Shown one piece after another: positions 23,681-34,800 of a stretch of DNA of 64,000 nucleotides. The position numbers and the translations under genes were made by a program. Every line of letters begins with the position of its first letter. Position 1 is the first letter of the stretch. The stretch is taken from the NCBI RefSeq assembly GCF_037893015.1, contig NC_133666.1, positions 623,979,352 through 624,043,351 on the forward strand, in the 5' to 3' direction. This DNA is from Macrotis lagotis (lineage: Eukaryota; Chordata; Mammalia; Peramelemorphia; Peramelidae). The notes beneath the pieces are model-generated. The model worked only from the letters and a program-made list of their open reading frames with translations, made no database searches and was not told the DNA's origin.

Positions 23681-23924
23681 AATTCTGTGATTTGGCAGTG
23701 TTGCGAAAACATGCTTGTCCTCTCTTTCCAGATCATTTGGTGATCTAACTAAGAATCCTTAGTGATACTTTCCCTCCATCTTTCTCCATTCATTCACTTG
23801 TTCTTTCTAAATTAGAATCCCTTCATCAGTCAATCATATAACAAGTTTTAAGTACATATGAGTATTTTAGGTGCTGGAGATTCCTCCACTCTACCAATGC
23901 TCATTTCTTCCTGGCTGTTTGCAG

Positions 23925-24057
23925 AGCAGTCGACGGTTCAGGGTCCTAAGAAAGGAAAGAATCTGCTGGGACATCACCAGTGACATGTTCAGTGCATCAA
24001 AGTTAGAAAATGAAGTTCTCCATAAGGCTTGCAGAGGAAAGCTATTGCTTCATGGAG
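23925..24057 (+). other. Possible cryptic exon in intron 2
   Basis: A 133-bp segment bounded by TTTGCAG| and GGAG|GTAGTG is open in one frame for all 44 codons. It lies in the 13.6-kb intron between the start exon and KRAB-A. It is not a multiple of three, so including it between two phase-0 junctions would shift the KRAB frame. The peptide matches no domain I know. It may be an alternative or poison exon, or chance. Confidence 0.2.
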
Positions 24058-24059
24058 GT

Positions 24060-24845
24060 AGTGGCTCCTGAGTTTCCAGGTTACTTCTGAAGGAATCTGT
24101 CCTTCATTCCCACATCAGGTCTGAGAAGTTTCTCAGGGGGCTTTCTTGAATATGTCTGTTGTATGCCTCAGGAAGCAGACATCCCTACTAATTGATTACT
24201 TTAGGTGGGCACTGCTTCCTCTTTATTACAAGGCAGCAAGTCACCAACTACAAATGTCTCTTTACTCTATGACTACTACAGAAAGGCTTAGAGTAGCAGT
24301 TCTCAGTGGTCCAGAGACTCCTGGTTGTCCCTGTATCCCTTTTAGAGGGTCCATAATGTCAAAATCATTTTTGCAAAAACACTTTAAGACATTATTTGCC
24401 TATTAAACTACTTCCCTTTTCAACTACATACCTGTATACATGTATGAAGCCAGATTTTCTTCATAACTTCAACCAAAGCAACATATTGCTAAAGAGTGAA
24501 TGCAGAATCCAGGGATCCAATAGGAAAATCCAGCTGTCTTCTATGAACCTGGACTTAAAAAAAACTATTTAAATTAAGCAATGCCATTTTTCTCACTAAT
24601 TTTTTTGTGGTGAAAAGATTATTTTTTCATAATAATATTTATGCTAAAAGGAGCTTATTATCTTTAAAATGAATTAATAAATATTCTAAGGATCAATTTT
24701 CATTTCTAATGTTGTGAATATTGATACATATAAGCCACCATAAACAAAAGCTCTGTCATCCTCAGTAATTTTGTAAGCATGCAAAGGATGCTAAAATTAA
24801 AAAAAAATTGAGAATTTTTGGCATAGGGTGCTAGACGTGAAATAA
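24060..24845. other. Intronic, unrecognised
   Basis: No gene or nameable repeat. Confidence 0.4.
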
Positions 24846-24849
24846 AGAC

Positions 24850-25005
24850 TCTCTGATTTTTAAAGTCCATCCCTTGGATTCCCAACTGTGTGACCTTGGG
24901 TAAATCCCTTAGCCTATTGAATTCTCAGTCTCCTCACCTATAAAATGGGAATAACACCTATATTACTATACAGTGCTTTTGTGAAGCTCAAACGATATGA
25001 CTAGA
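24850..25005 (+). repeat. MIR/THER1 SINE
   Basis: Sense MIR: 'AACTGTGTGACCTTGGGTAA', 'TCAGTCTCCTCACCTATAAA', 'ATGGGAATAACACCTATATT'. Diverged. Confidence 0.65.
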
Positions 25006-26250
25006 GCTCATTCCCAGTTTCTAATCCCAGCTTCAGCCTGAAAAGGAATAACCAGGGCACAAATCCCAGTCCAAAGGGAAACCTGCATTTTTTTTCCATT
25101 CTGAACCAGCAGAGCTTTCCACAGCTCATAGTAGCTGAATCTAACAGCAATCTGCTGTTGCTCAAACCCACATCCAGGTCAGGAACTTTGAAAATCAGAC
25201 TTTGCCCTGGATCAGACTACTCTTAAAAGCATGCAGCTATCCAGTGTGAGACACTTCTGCAATCCTAGATTAACAAAACACTAAGTATCCCAAAAAAGCA
25301 GCCAGAGGCCCAGTCCAGATCTTCCCAAGAGAAGTATGCAGAACCTTTGGACAAGAAGTTCAAAGTCATAAAGTAAGTTGGAAAATAAGCAGAAAAGAAT
25401 CCCACCATAAAAACTGTTATGCCACCGGGCCTGGAGTCAGGAGTACCTGGGTTCAAAACCGGTCTCAGACACTTAATAATTAACTAGCTGTGTGGCCTTG
25501 GGGAGGCCTCTTAACCCCATTTGCCTTGCAAAAAAAAAAAAACTATTATGCTCATAGGGTTAATTATGTCACAAATTCAGAAGACAAGAATGACTCCAAA
25601 ACATCCACAAGCAAAGATTCAAAGTATAACCCAGCATGAATATAAATTCAATTAGAATTGTTGGAAAGGATAAAATAAGGCTTTCTTTTAGGTTAAAAAA
25701 TACTTTTATAAATGAAATTGAGTGCTTGAAGGAAAAACTGGAAAAGAATTAAGAACTAATGAAGAAAAAATTGGAATTAAAAGCATGACACTAGAAATAC
25801 AAAACCTTGCCCAAGCAACAAACTCCCTGAAAATTAGAATGGCTCAAATAGAAGCCAGTGACTCCATGAGACAATGAGAAATATTAAAACAAAGTCAAAA
25901 AATAGAAAAATGCAGGATATCTCACAGCAAAAACAACTGACCAAATAATCTTAAAGAAAACTTCCCATAGCTTATAGAACCAGAGGACAAAGTGGAAATT
26001 GATAGAATCCACTGGTCACTGCCTGAAAGAAACCCCAAAATGAAAATTGCCAGGATATCATAGTCAGAATCCAGAATTTCAGGTCAAAGGGAAAAACCTG
26101 TAAGCAGCCAGAAAGAAAGAATTTAACAGGGTGACCCTGAGAGAAGGGTTCACAATCAAAACCACATACAAGCAGCCAACTATAAAGAAAAAGCTTGGAA
26201 TAAGAATTCAAAAGACAAAACATATAGGCATACCCCCAAGAATAAATTAG
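25005..26250 (+). repeat. L1 5'UTR/ORF1-like segment
   Basis: Sense sequence resembling the 5' region and ORF1 of marsupial L1: 'CAAAACATCCACAAGCAAAG' (about 25596), 'CAACAAACTCCCTGAAAATT' (about 25817), 'AGCAGCCAGAAAGAAAGAAT' (about 26103). On translation it is Lys/Glu/Gln-rich with many stops. Interrupted by a SINE at 25423-25538. Confidence 0.5.
25423..25538 (+). repeat. 5'-truncated SINE in L1
   Basis: Sense SINE lacking its first 40 or so bases and starting at 'CACCGGGCCTGGAGTCAGG'. Flanked by a near-perfect duplication AAAACTGTTATGC (25409/10-25422) and AAAACTATTATGC (25539-25551). 5' truncation with an intact duplication indicates incomplete reverse transcription. Confidence 0.9.
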
Positions 26251-26261
26251 GGGGAGGAGGT

Positions 26262-26522
26262 GTAAGCATTTATATAGGGCCTACTATGTACCAGGCACTG
26301 TGCCAAGCATTGTTCTTTACAAATCTCTCATTTGATCCTCAAAACACCCTGCAAAAATGGTGCTGTTATGATCCCCATTTTATGGTCAAGGAAATTGAGG
26401 TGAACAGAGGTTATTTGATTTACCTAATATCCCAGGGGTAGTAAATGTCTGAGGCTGGACTTGAATTTATATCTTCCTAGCTCCAAGTTCACCATTCTTT
26501 CCACTGAGCCATCAGCTGCCTC
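26262..26522 (-). repeat. Antisense MIR/THER1-type element
   Basis: 'GCATTTATATAGGGCCTACT', 'ACCAGGCACTGTGCCAAGC', 'CTCATTTGATCCTCAAAAC', 'CCCCATTTTATGGTCAAGG', 'CCACTGAGCCATCAGCTGCC': the full antisense order of a MIR-type element with its 3' extension. Confidence 0.7.
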
Positions 26523-26546
26523 AACAAAACAGTATAATCCTACCGG

Positions 26547-27290
26547 GGTGGGGGGGGGGGGGATAGGTTTTTCATTCTCATTGAAAAATTAGAACTGCAC
26601 AAAAACTCTGAAATTCAAATACAAGAGTTAAGAGAAATATAAAAAGATAAACACAAACTAACATGATAAAGAATTAAATAAGGATAATAAACTGCTTATA
26701 TTCATGTCAGGAGATAATCCATGTATCCTCTCTGAACCTTATCATGTATCTTCACATAAAGTATGTCCTTGGACAGAAGACCTGCAAATGATTCTGTTAT
26801 GTCTGAATGTTCTTTAAAAAATGTCTTAGGTAAATTTAATAGGGATAGACAGGTACATACTCCAATGAATATCAGTTCATTAATAGTGATGCATATAACT
26901 GTTAACAAAGTGGTTTAGACTGGTCACCTCAGTAAAGCCAGCAATCGTAATAAGAAAAGGAAGATGTTCTTTATTGATACACAAGAAAGGAGGAGGTTTG
27001 GTAGTCATGGAACATTGTAATTGGCTATACTAAGAAAAATGGGCTGGCATTTAACTAAGGGTAATCAAAGCCTTCTGTATCATGGTAACCATTTGCATCT
27101 TGTAATCTTTGCCAGGGAATCAAAACTACCAGACTTACTCTTTACTCAGAAGAGAGAAAATCTCCTAATTTTACAAAGGAAGAGATGGTAACTTGTGGGG
27201 TTATCAGGATGAGAGCTTAAACTTCTCTATTAATTATATCTTTAAACTGAGGGGAAACAAATTCCTGAACTCAGTTCAAGGATATAGCAA
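26547..27290. other. Intronic; G-run and unrecognised DNA
   Basis: Starts with an interrupted G tract (about 26547-26562). A-rich text to 26700 may be L1. The remainder is not recognised and has no coding signal. Confidence 0.35.
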
Positions 27291-27293
27291 GGA

Positions 27294-27468
27294 GGGGCAG
27301 CTAGGTGGTGCAGTGGATAGAGCACTGGCCTCGGAGTCAGGAGTGCCTGGGTTCAAATCTGACCTCAGATACTTAATAATAATAATAATAATAATTACCT
27401 AGCTGTGTGGCCTTGGGCAAGCCACTTAACCTCATTTGCCTTGCAAAAAAAAAAAAACCTAAAAAAAA
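27294..27468 (+). repeat. SINE with internal (AAT)n expansion
   Basis: Full-length sense SINE. The usual 'CTTAATAATTACC' has grown to a run of about seven AAT units (about 27373-27396), lengthening the element. Confidence 0.93.
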
Positions 27469-27589
27469 GAGAGAAGGAATTACTATAAAAAAAATTGTGG
27501 AAGGATATATATAGCAAGTAAAGGCTTTAGGCAGATACAGACTCAATTATAAAAATCAATATAGCATAAACTCAATTACATTGTGGAAT

Positions 27590-28070
27590 TAAGACAAAAG
27601 AAATTGAAAGTATTATTCATTTTGATATTTTCAAGAAGAATGGAAATTTGACATGAGTGCCATCAATTTGAGAACATTTTACACTATAAGAAGCAATGAA
27701 GGAAAAGGTTTCACAGAAACTTGGAAAACTTTTATGTACTGTTGCAGAGAGAAGTGAACAGGAATAGAAGAACAATTTATAAAATAACATCAGTATGGTA
27801 AAGGCAAACAACTTTGAAAGAATTAGAAACTGTTTATCAGCATAATGACCACCCAACCACAATTCCAAAGGATTAATAACGAAACATGCTTCCCCCTTCT
27901 GAAAGAGAGAAATACACATACATTTCTTTTAAACATGGCCAATGCAGAAATTTGTTTTGTTCACTGTACATGTTTTTAATCAGGATTCTGGTATTTTTTT
28001 TTAATTCTCATTTCAAGGTTTGGGAAGGGTAGATTTTTCCCCTGATTGAAAAAAAATTAATTTAAAAACA
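27590..28070 (+). repeat. L1 3' end
   Basis: Sense L1 terminal ORF2 and 3' UTR: 'GAAACTTGGAAAACTTTTATG' area (about 27715-27740), 'AGAGAAGTGAACAGGAATAG', 'AGCATAATGACCACCCAACC', and A-rich end near 28060. Decayed. Confidence 0.55.
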
Positions 28071-28079
28071 AAATATTGT

Positions 28080-29298
<1,219 letters not shown>

Positions 29299-29647
29299 TA
29301 GGCTCATTCATGTGGGGTTTAGTTTTTAACATCAGAAATTCCCAGTTACATGTGATAGGATATTTGTCTTCCTCTAGCCCCCAACCTGGTCTTCCTAGGT
29401 AGGGAATAGGCATCTTCCTTAACCCTCCCTGAATTTGCACCCCTTCCTCTAAATTCTCTTTGGGAACTCCAGGCCCATAACCCTAAGTTCTGTTCTGGAT
29501 ATTTGCCTAGACTGGTCCAGCCATTTATGGCCTCCCTGGATATTACCTTTTTTATCCCTTCTGTCCCTTGCAGGGGCTGAGGCTGAGCTTGGGACAGCTC
29601 TTTGTACCAGACAAACCACCAGGCCCTGTTTCCTTCCTCACAAACAG

Positions 29648-29761
29648 GATTTCCAGTGTGTGAACCTGATGTAACCTCCTCTTTGGAGCAAAGGGAAGAG
29701 GCATGGATCTTGGACATGCAAGAAGCTGAGAAGAGAGAGATCATGAGAGGAGACTGCTCAG
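29648..29761 (+). CDS. KRAB-B box exon
   Basis: Encodes residues 54-91. Acceptor CACAAACAG|GA, donor CTCAG|GTGAGT, 114 nt, phase 1 at both ends. The peptide starts GFPVCEPDVTSSLEQREEAW, matching the KRAB-B pattern 'GxPVxxPDVxxxLEQxEExW', followed by a Lys/Glu-rich tail ending MRGDCS. It sits 417 bp after KRAB-A, the normal close spacing. KRAB-B boxes strengthen repression by KRAB-A. It joins in frame to the finger exon at 33399 and out of frame to the one at 57429. Confidence 0.93.
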
Positions 29762-30620
29762 GTGAGTAAATAAGAAACTTTTTAGTTATTAAACATATTT
29801 ATTTTGATACTCTATGAAAAAAACCCTGAGAATTTTTGGAGACTACAAGTTCAGTATGAATCCGGATCCTGCAAATTCAAAAATACTAATGTATTTATCA
29901 GTGCATTAATAAATAAAAAAAAAGGATAGAGAGAATAAGAATGATATTAGTTCTGTCCTTATACTAGTCAGACCACATATTGATTATTATTTTTAGTTCT
30001 GGGAGCCATTTTCCACAAATGATACTGACACACAAATGCATTTTAGAGGAAGACCTGGTCAGATGAGAATTGGTTGAAGGAACAAGGGGTGTTTATCCTA
30101 GAGAAGAGACTTGGAGTGACAGAATAGTTGTATGTATTCCTTTGAAGGGCTGTTAATCAGAAGAGGGAATAGATTTATTCTGCTTGACCCTAGAGGGCAA
30201 AATAGAGAACATTTAATAGAAATTTCAAAGGGAGAGGGTTTTTTTTTTAGAGAATATTATAAAGGGGAACCTGTTTCAAATATCGATGAGATTTGAGCCC
30301 TGGGGTCCCTTCTGTCACTGAAATTTTGAGAATTGAGAGCTTGCCCAACTTTTGTGCAGCTTCAGATACACTGATAAAATTTTTTAGTTTTGTGCCCCTA
30401 ACTCCATTTTCCTACATAAGCTCTCTAGTCCTGTTTGCTGTGCTTTTGAGGACTATATATATATATATATATATAGTATTTTAGTCAACTTGGAATTTAT
30501 ATACAAGCAAGATATATACAAAAAAATTTGAAGTTTTCTTGGAAAGAGGGCACTAGCTTACAAGGGGGTTGGGAAAAGCATCTTACAAAAAGTTGGATTT
30601 TGATTAAGACTTAAAGGTAG
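29762..30620 (+). repeat. Intron with CR1/L3-like relic and (TA)n
   Basis: About 29990-30240 resembles a CR1/L3 3' region: 'ATCCTAGAGAAGAGACTTGG' (about 30095), 'TTTGAAGGGCTGTTAATC', 'TTCTGCTTGACCCTAGAGGG'. A TA run lies at about 30454-30475. Otherwise no feature. Confidence 0.5.
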
Positions 30621-30779
30621 GGGCAGCTAGGTGGCGTAGTGGATATGGATAAAGCACTGGCCTTGGAGTCAGGAGTACCTGGGTTCAAATCTGGTCTCAG
30701 ACACTTAATAATTACCTAGCTGTGTGGCCTTGGGCAAGCCACTTAACTCCATTTGCCTTGAAAAAAACCTAAAAAAAAA
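30621..30779 (+). repeat. tRNA-derived SINE with 15-bp TSD
   Basis: Full-length sense SINE with a perfect target-site duplication AAGACTTAAAGGTAG (30606-30620 and 30780-30794). The head has a small local duplication, 'GGATATGGATAAAGC', instead of a single 'GGATAAAGC'. Confidence 0.95.
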
Positions 30780-31445
30780 AAGACTTAAAGGTAGCCAGGA
30801 AAGTTAGAAAGTAGAAATGAGCTGAGAGAGCATTCCAGACATGGGTAACAGTCAGTAAAAAAATATCCAGAACTCCTAAAAAAAAATATCCAGAACTCAG
30901 AGATGGTATTTCTATTTTGGGGAATAGAAAGGGAGCCAATGTTCGCTAGTTTGCTTGCAGTTGGAGGGAGGTATAAGAACACTATAAAGGTAGGAAGGAT
31001 CCAGATTGTGAAGGTCTTTAAAAGCAAACATGGCTTAAATTTGATCCTAGAGGTAATATGGAATCACTAGAATTAAGTGAATGGGTCAGACTTGCATTTT
31101 AAAAAAATCACTTTTATGGTTTGAGTGGAGGAGAGACTTAAGGCTAGGAAACCAACTAACAAACTCTTGCAGTGGTCCCAATACAAGGTAATATGAATGT
31201 GATCTAGGGAGGTGGCAATGTTGGAAGAGAGAAGGTGGTAAACATAAGTCTTATGAAGGTAAAATCAAAGAGCTTGGCAGCAGATTGCATACGGCCAGAA
31301 TGGGGCAGGGGAAGGGAAATTGAGAGTGAAGAGTCAAGAATAACACCTGGATCATGTCCCTGAATAATAGAAACCATGGTAGTGCCTTCAAAATGGGAAG
31401 AGTCCCAGGGAAACATAATGAGTTCAGTTTTGGACACTTGAATTT
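30780..31445. repeat. Ancient interspersed repeat, family uncertain
   Basis: Text such as 'GAGAGAGCATTCCAGACATG', 'GATTGTGAAGGTCTTTAAAAG', 'TTGCAGTGGTCCCAATACAAG' and 'TTCAGTTTTGGACAC' belongs to an old family found widely in mammals; related text is at 13330-13700. I do not assign a name. Confidence 0.45.
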
Positions 31446-31457
31446 AAAATGTCTTCA

Positions 31458-31520
31458 GGGGGTGGCTAGGTGGCGCAGTGGATAGAGCACCGGCCCTGAA
31501 GTCAGGAGTACCTGAGTTCA
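31458..31520 (+). repeat. 3'-truncated SINE head
   Basis: Only the tRNA-like head of the SINE is present: 'GGTGGCTAGGTGGCGCAGTG' to 'AGTACCTGAGTTCA', then unrelated AT-rich sequence. The head is well preserved. Loss of the 3' half is unlike 5' truncation by reverse transcription and suggests a later deletion or internal breakage. Confidence 0.88.
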
Positions 31521-31616
31521 ATTATGTAATTAACATTAACCTTTTAATCAATTAACCCTTTTCACATAAACTACTCACACCATTTCCTTTCATTCTGTAA
31601 TTCTGAAAATTAATTT

Positions 31617-31771
31617 GTTTTTATTTTTGTTTTTTGAAAGATAGTGGGGATTAAGTGACTTGCCCAAGGTCACACAGCTAGGTAATTATTAAGTGTCTGA
31701 AGGCAGATTTGAATTCAGGTCCTCTCAACTCCAGGACTGGTGCTCTATCCACTGGGCCACCTAGCTGCCCC
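31617..31771 (-). repeat. tRNA-derived SINE
   Basis: Antisense copy: 'GGGGATTAAGTGACTTGCCC', 'CTAGGTAATTATTAAGTGTC', 'TGGTGCTCTATCCACTGGGC', 'CACCTAGCTGCCCC'. Flanks 'AAAATTAATTT' on both sides look like the target-site duplication. Confidence 0.92.
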
Positions 31772-31779
31772 TTAAAAAT

Positions 31780-32490
31780 TAATTTAACCCAAGTTCAGGG
31801 CTTCCTCTTTATGTTTTAATAAATTTCATGTTGTTTTAATCAGCATATAGTATTAACTGTTTGATAGTGTAGTGTTCAGTTCTCTTCTCTGAATTTGAAC
31901 CCAGGTTCTAATATTTATCAGACCTTGAGTGAGGTCTTCAACTCTGGGGTCCAGGATTTTCTGTTTTGTAAAATGACACTCATACCTCACATATTTGTTT
32001 TGAGAAAAGTGCTTTATAAACTTTAAAGTATTATATAAATATGAGTTATCATTATTATTCACTTTATCAAATAATTATATTTGACAAATTGAATAAACAT
32101 ATTTCCTAGATCTTTATTCACATAGTTACACTGTATATAACATAATTGAGACCAGAAGCATATAGCACTCCACTAGAATCCTTTATGTAGATTTTTATTC
32201 CTCCATTAATTAATACTTTTTGAATTAGGACTTTAAATGGTTTGATAACCATTGTATTATCATCAACTGACTAGCAGCCTGACCACATGTTTATCTTATT
32301 AGACTATTAAAAAAGCCTTGCTGAAATTTCTACAGTATTTCCCTGATAATGACTGATTTAGTAATTATAAATAAGTAAAGAAAAAGAGAGGAGGAAGGAA
32401 ATAAAGCTAATCTAGCATGATAGAATCATAGACTTTTTGAATTGAAAAGAGCTTTACAGAGACCAACCACCTAACCAATGAATTTCATTT
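31780..32490. other. Intronic; MIR piece, otherwise unrecognised
   Basis: A sense MIR-like fragment is visible at about 31880-32055 ('TTTGTAAAATGACACTCATA', 'AAGTGCTTTATAAACTTTAA'). Nothing else recognised. Confidence 0.4.
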
Positions 32491-32504
32491 TAAAAGTTAT
32501 CCTT

Positions 32505-32674
32505 GGGGCAGCTAGGTGGCATAGTGGATAAAGCACCGGCCTTGGAGTCAAGAGTACCTGGGTTCAAATCCGATCTCAGACACTTAATAATTACCTAGCT
32601 GTGTGGCCTTGGGCAAACCACTTAACCCCATTTGCCTTGCAAAAACCTAAAAAACAAAAAAAAACCTAAAACAA
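32505..32674 (+). repeat. tRNA-derived SINE with 13-bp TSD
   Basis: Full-length sense SINE with a perfect target-site duplication AAAAGTTATCCTT (32492-32504 and 32675-32687). The A-rich tail contains two 'AAACCTAAAA' units. Confidence 0.95.
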
Positions 32675-32689
32675 AAAAGTTATCCTTTA

Positions 32690-33000
32690 AAACAATAATT
32701 CTCAGAAATGATTATCTAGCTCTTAAAAAAAAATTCATACAGGGCAGCTAAGAAGTTCTCACTTCTAATGTTCCCAAATCAACTTTCTTGTCCCTGAGGT
32801 CCCACTCTTACTTGATAAGCAGAACTAACCTGATCTTTTGTCCATATGACAATATTTGTAGTCACATCACCAGTGCCAGACACAATCATATTTGGTAATG
32901 GCCCTCTTAAAATGTGCCCAATGTAATGCAGTCATCCACATATGACCTGGGTATTTGATATGGGAATTTAGACAAAAGCCCCTTAACCTCTATATGCCTC
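32690..33000 (-). repeat. CR1/L3-like relic
   Basis: Antisense text resembling the CR1/L3 copies elsewhere: 'AAGTTCTCACTTCTAATGTT', 'GATAAGCAGAACTAACCTGA'. Weak. Confidence 0.35.
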
Positions 33001-33072
33001 ATAAATAAATAAATATATATATATGTATGTATGTATGTATATACATATACATATATATATGTATATATATGC
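33001..33072. repeat. AT-rich simple repeat, near-palindromic
   Basis: Runs of AATA, TATA and TATG units followed by their reverse complements ('GTATGTATGTATATAC', 'ATATACATATACATATA'), able to form a cruciform or hairpin. Lies about 330 bp upstream of the finger exon, in the intron. Confidence 0.85.
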
Positions 33073-33398
33073 TTTTTCAGTAAATGAGGAAAGTTGAACT
33101 AGTTGATATTTAAGAGGCTACTTATCTTATTACCCCCCTTCCCATATTTATTGTTTTTAATATTTCTATTCCCAGTTCCCAATTAAAATTAGTTCTCCCT
33201 CTGATCGCTCTTCCTATATACTCCAATGGGACTACCACACTGTCCCCAGTAATGTCCTGAGGCTGATTTTGCTATTTAGTTGACACTTTCATGGAAACAT
33301 CTGTGAACTGGAGATTATCCTTTTTCTACCCCTTCTTTTTCTTTCCCCTAGGAAAAGAGAAGAAGTAACATTTGTGGTTTTTTTATTCCTTGTTTCAG

Positions 33399-34645
33399 AT
33401 TGTGAGACCAGAATTGAGAATAAGAACCTATTCCTAAAGCAGGAAATTTCCGAAGAAGTAGAATCCCAGAATATGATACTGGAAAGACTCATGGGGGATG
33501 TTGTTCCCCATGGACTTAGTTGTAGAGAAGTCTTTGAATCTGACGACATGTCAAAGGATGGTTTGCAGTCTTCTGCAGGTGAAATCCATTCTCAGAAGAG
33601 ACATTTGAGATTAGTAACAGTGATGGATCAAAATCCATCTGAAGTAGCGAAAGATCAGACTTATAATGAATTTGGAAGAAACCTCAATCTGTACTCTAAT
33701 CCTGTTAGAATTTCCTCAAAAGAGAAACCCCAGCAATGTGATAACATGGGCCAGATATCCAAACAGAATTCAGACCTAATTATACTTCAGAAAAACCACA
33801 CAGAAGGAAAATCCTATAAACCTAAAATATACAGAAAATCTGTAAGGCAGAGTTCAACTTATGTTAAACGTCAAAGAAAGCGCACAGAAAAAGTCTATAA
33901 ATGTAATGAATGTGGGAAAGCCTTCAAACAGAGTTCAAGCCTCATTAGACACCAGAGGATTCACACAGGAGAAAAACCCTATGAATGTAATGAATGTGGG
34001 AAAACATTCATTGCATCTTCAAACCTTATTCAACATCAGAGGGTTCATACTGGAGAAAAACCATATGAGTGTAATGATTGTGGGAAAGCCTTCAGCCAGG
34101 GGTCAAGCCTAATTCGCCATCAGAGAATTCACACTGGAGAAAAACCATATGAATGTAGTGAATGTGGGAAAGCTTTTAATGTCTCCTCAAACTTAATTCA
34201 ACATCAGAAAATTCACACTGGAGAGAAACCCTATTCATGTAAGGAATGTGGAAAAACTTTCATCCTAAATTCTTACCTTATTAATCATCAGAGAGTTCAC
34301 AGTGGAGACAAATCCTTTGAGTGTAATGAATGTGGGAAAGCCTTCAGTGATCGCACATCTCTTATTTATCACCAGAGAATTCATACTGGGGAGAAACCCT
34401 ATGAATGTAACAAATGTGGGAAAGCCTTCAGTTTGAGTTCAGGCCTCATTAAACATTTAAGAATTCATACAGGAGAAAAACCTTATGAGTGTTATGAATG
34501 TGGGAAAATCTTCAGGGCATATTCAAACCTTATTCAACATCAGAGAATTCACACGGGAGAGAAACCTTATGAATGTAAGGAATGTGGAAAGACTTTCATT
34601 CTAAGTTCATACCTCATTAGACATCAGAAAATTCATATCTCATGA
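33399..34645 (+). CDS. Terminal exon, nine C2H2 zinc fingers (KRAB-ZNF)
   Basis: Acceptor TTGTTTCAG|AT at 33399, stop TGA at 34643-34645. It completes the KRAB protein (residues 92-506). A linker region of about 165 residues comes first, with two dead fingers: about residues 202-229, where a Cys and the first His are lost, and 230-257, where Cys and His are replaced. Nine intact fingers fill residues 258-506 (33896-34642), each C-x2-C-x12-H-x3-H with TGEKP-type linkers; the linker between fingers 5 and 6 is SGDKS. Predicted contact residues (-1,2,3,6) are QSSR, ASNQ, QSSR, VSNQ, LSYN, DTSY, LSGK, ASNQ, LSYR. The protein should bind a site of roughly 27 bp in the nucleus and recruit TRIM28. 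The ATG at 33374 is in intron and is not the start. No specific orthologue recognised. Confidence 0.93.
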
Positions 34646-34800
34646 ATGTAATAAATATGGAGAAAAACTACAAAGGCATCTAGTATTCAAGATCAGAGAT
34701 TATGGTACAATCTTTGTCTAGCACTGCAGCTTTATTCAATATCACAGGAGAGAAACCTTGCAACAGCTCTTTCAAGTCATAATTTTAGTTTGTCAAAATC
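34646..34800 (+). pseudogene. Decayed extra fingers after the stop codon
   Basis: Beyond the TGA, finger-like text continues: 'CATGAATGTAATAAATATGG' matches 'HECNKYG', then 'CATCTAGTATTCAAGATCAG', and 'CACAGGAGAGAAACCTTGC' at about 34743-34761 matches a TGEKPC linker. The array was therefore longer in the ancestor, and the stop has shortened it by at least two fingers. This now forms the start of the 3' UTR. Confidence 0.7.

Noticed and set aside
29346..29744. 132-codon minus-strand frame overlapping KRAB-B
   Set aside because: Antisense shadow of intron and KRAB-B; no domain.
33374..33398. ATG at 33374 as start of a KRAB-less protein from exon 1
   Set aside because: It lies upstream of a good acceptor, and in-frame KRAB exons with matching phase are present upstream.
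33896..34642. Regular short repeats that could suggest a CRISPR-like array
   Set aside because: The 84-bp period encodes C2H2 fingers; both repeat and spacer are coding.
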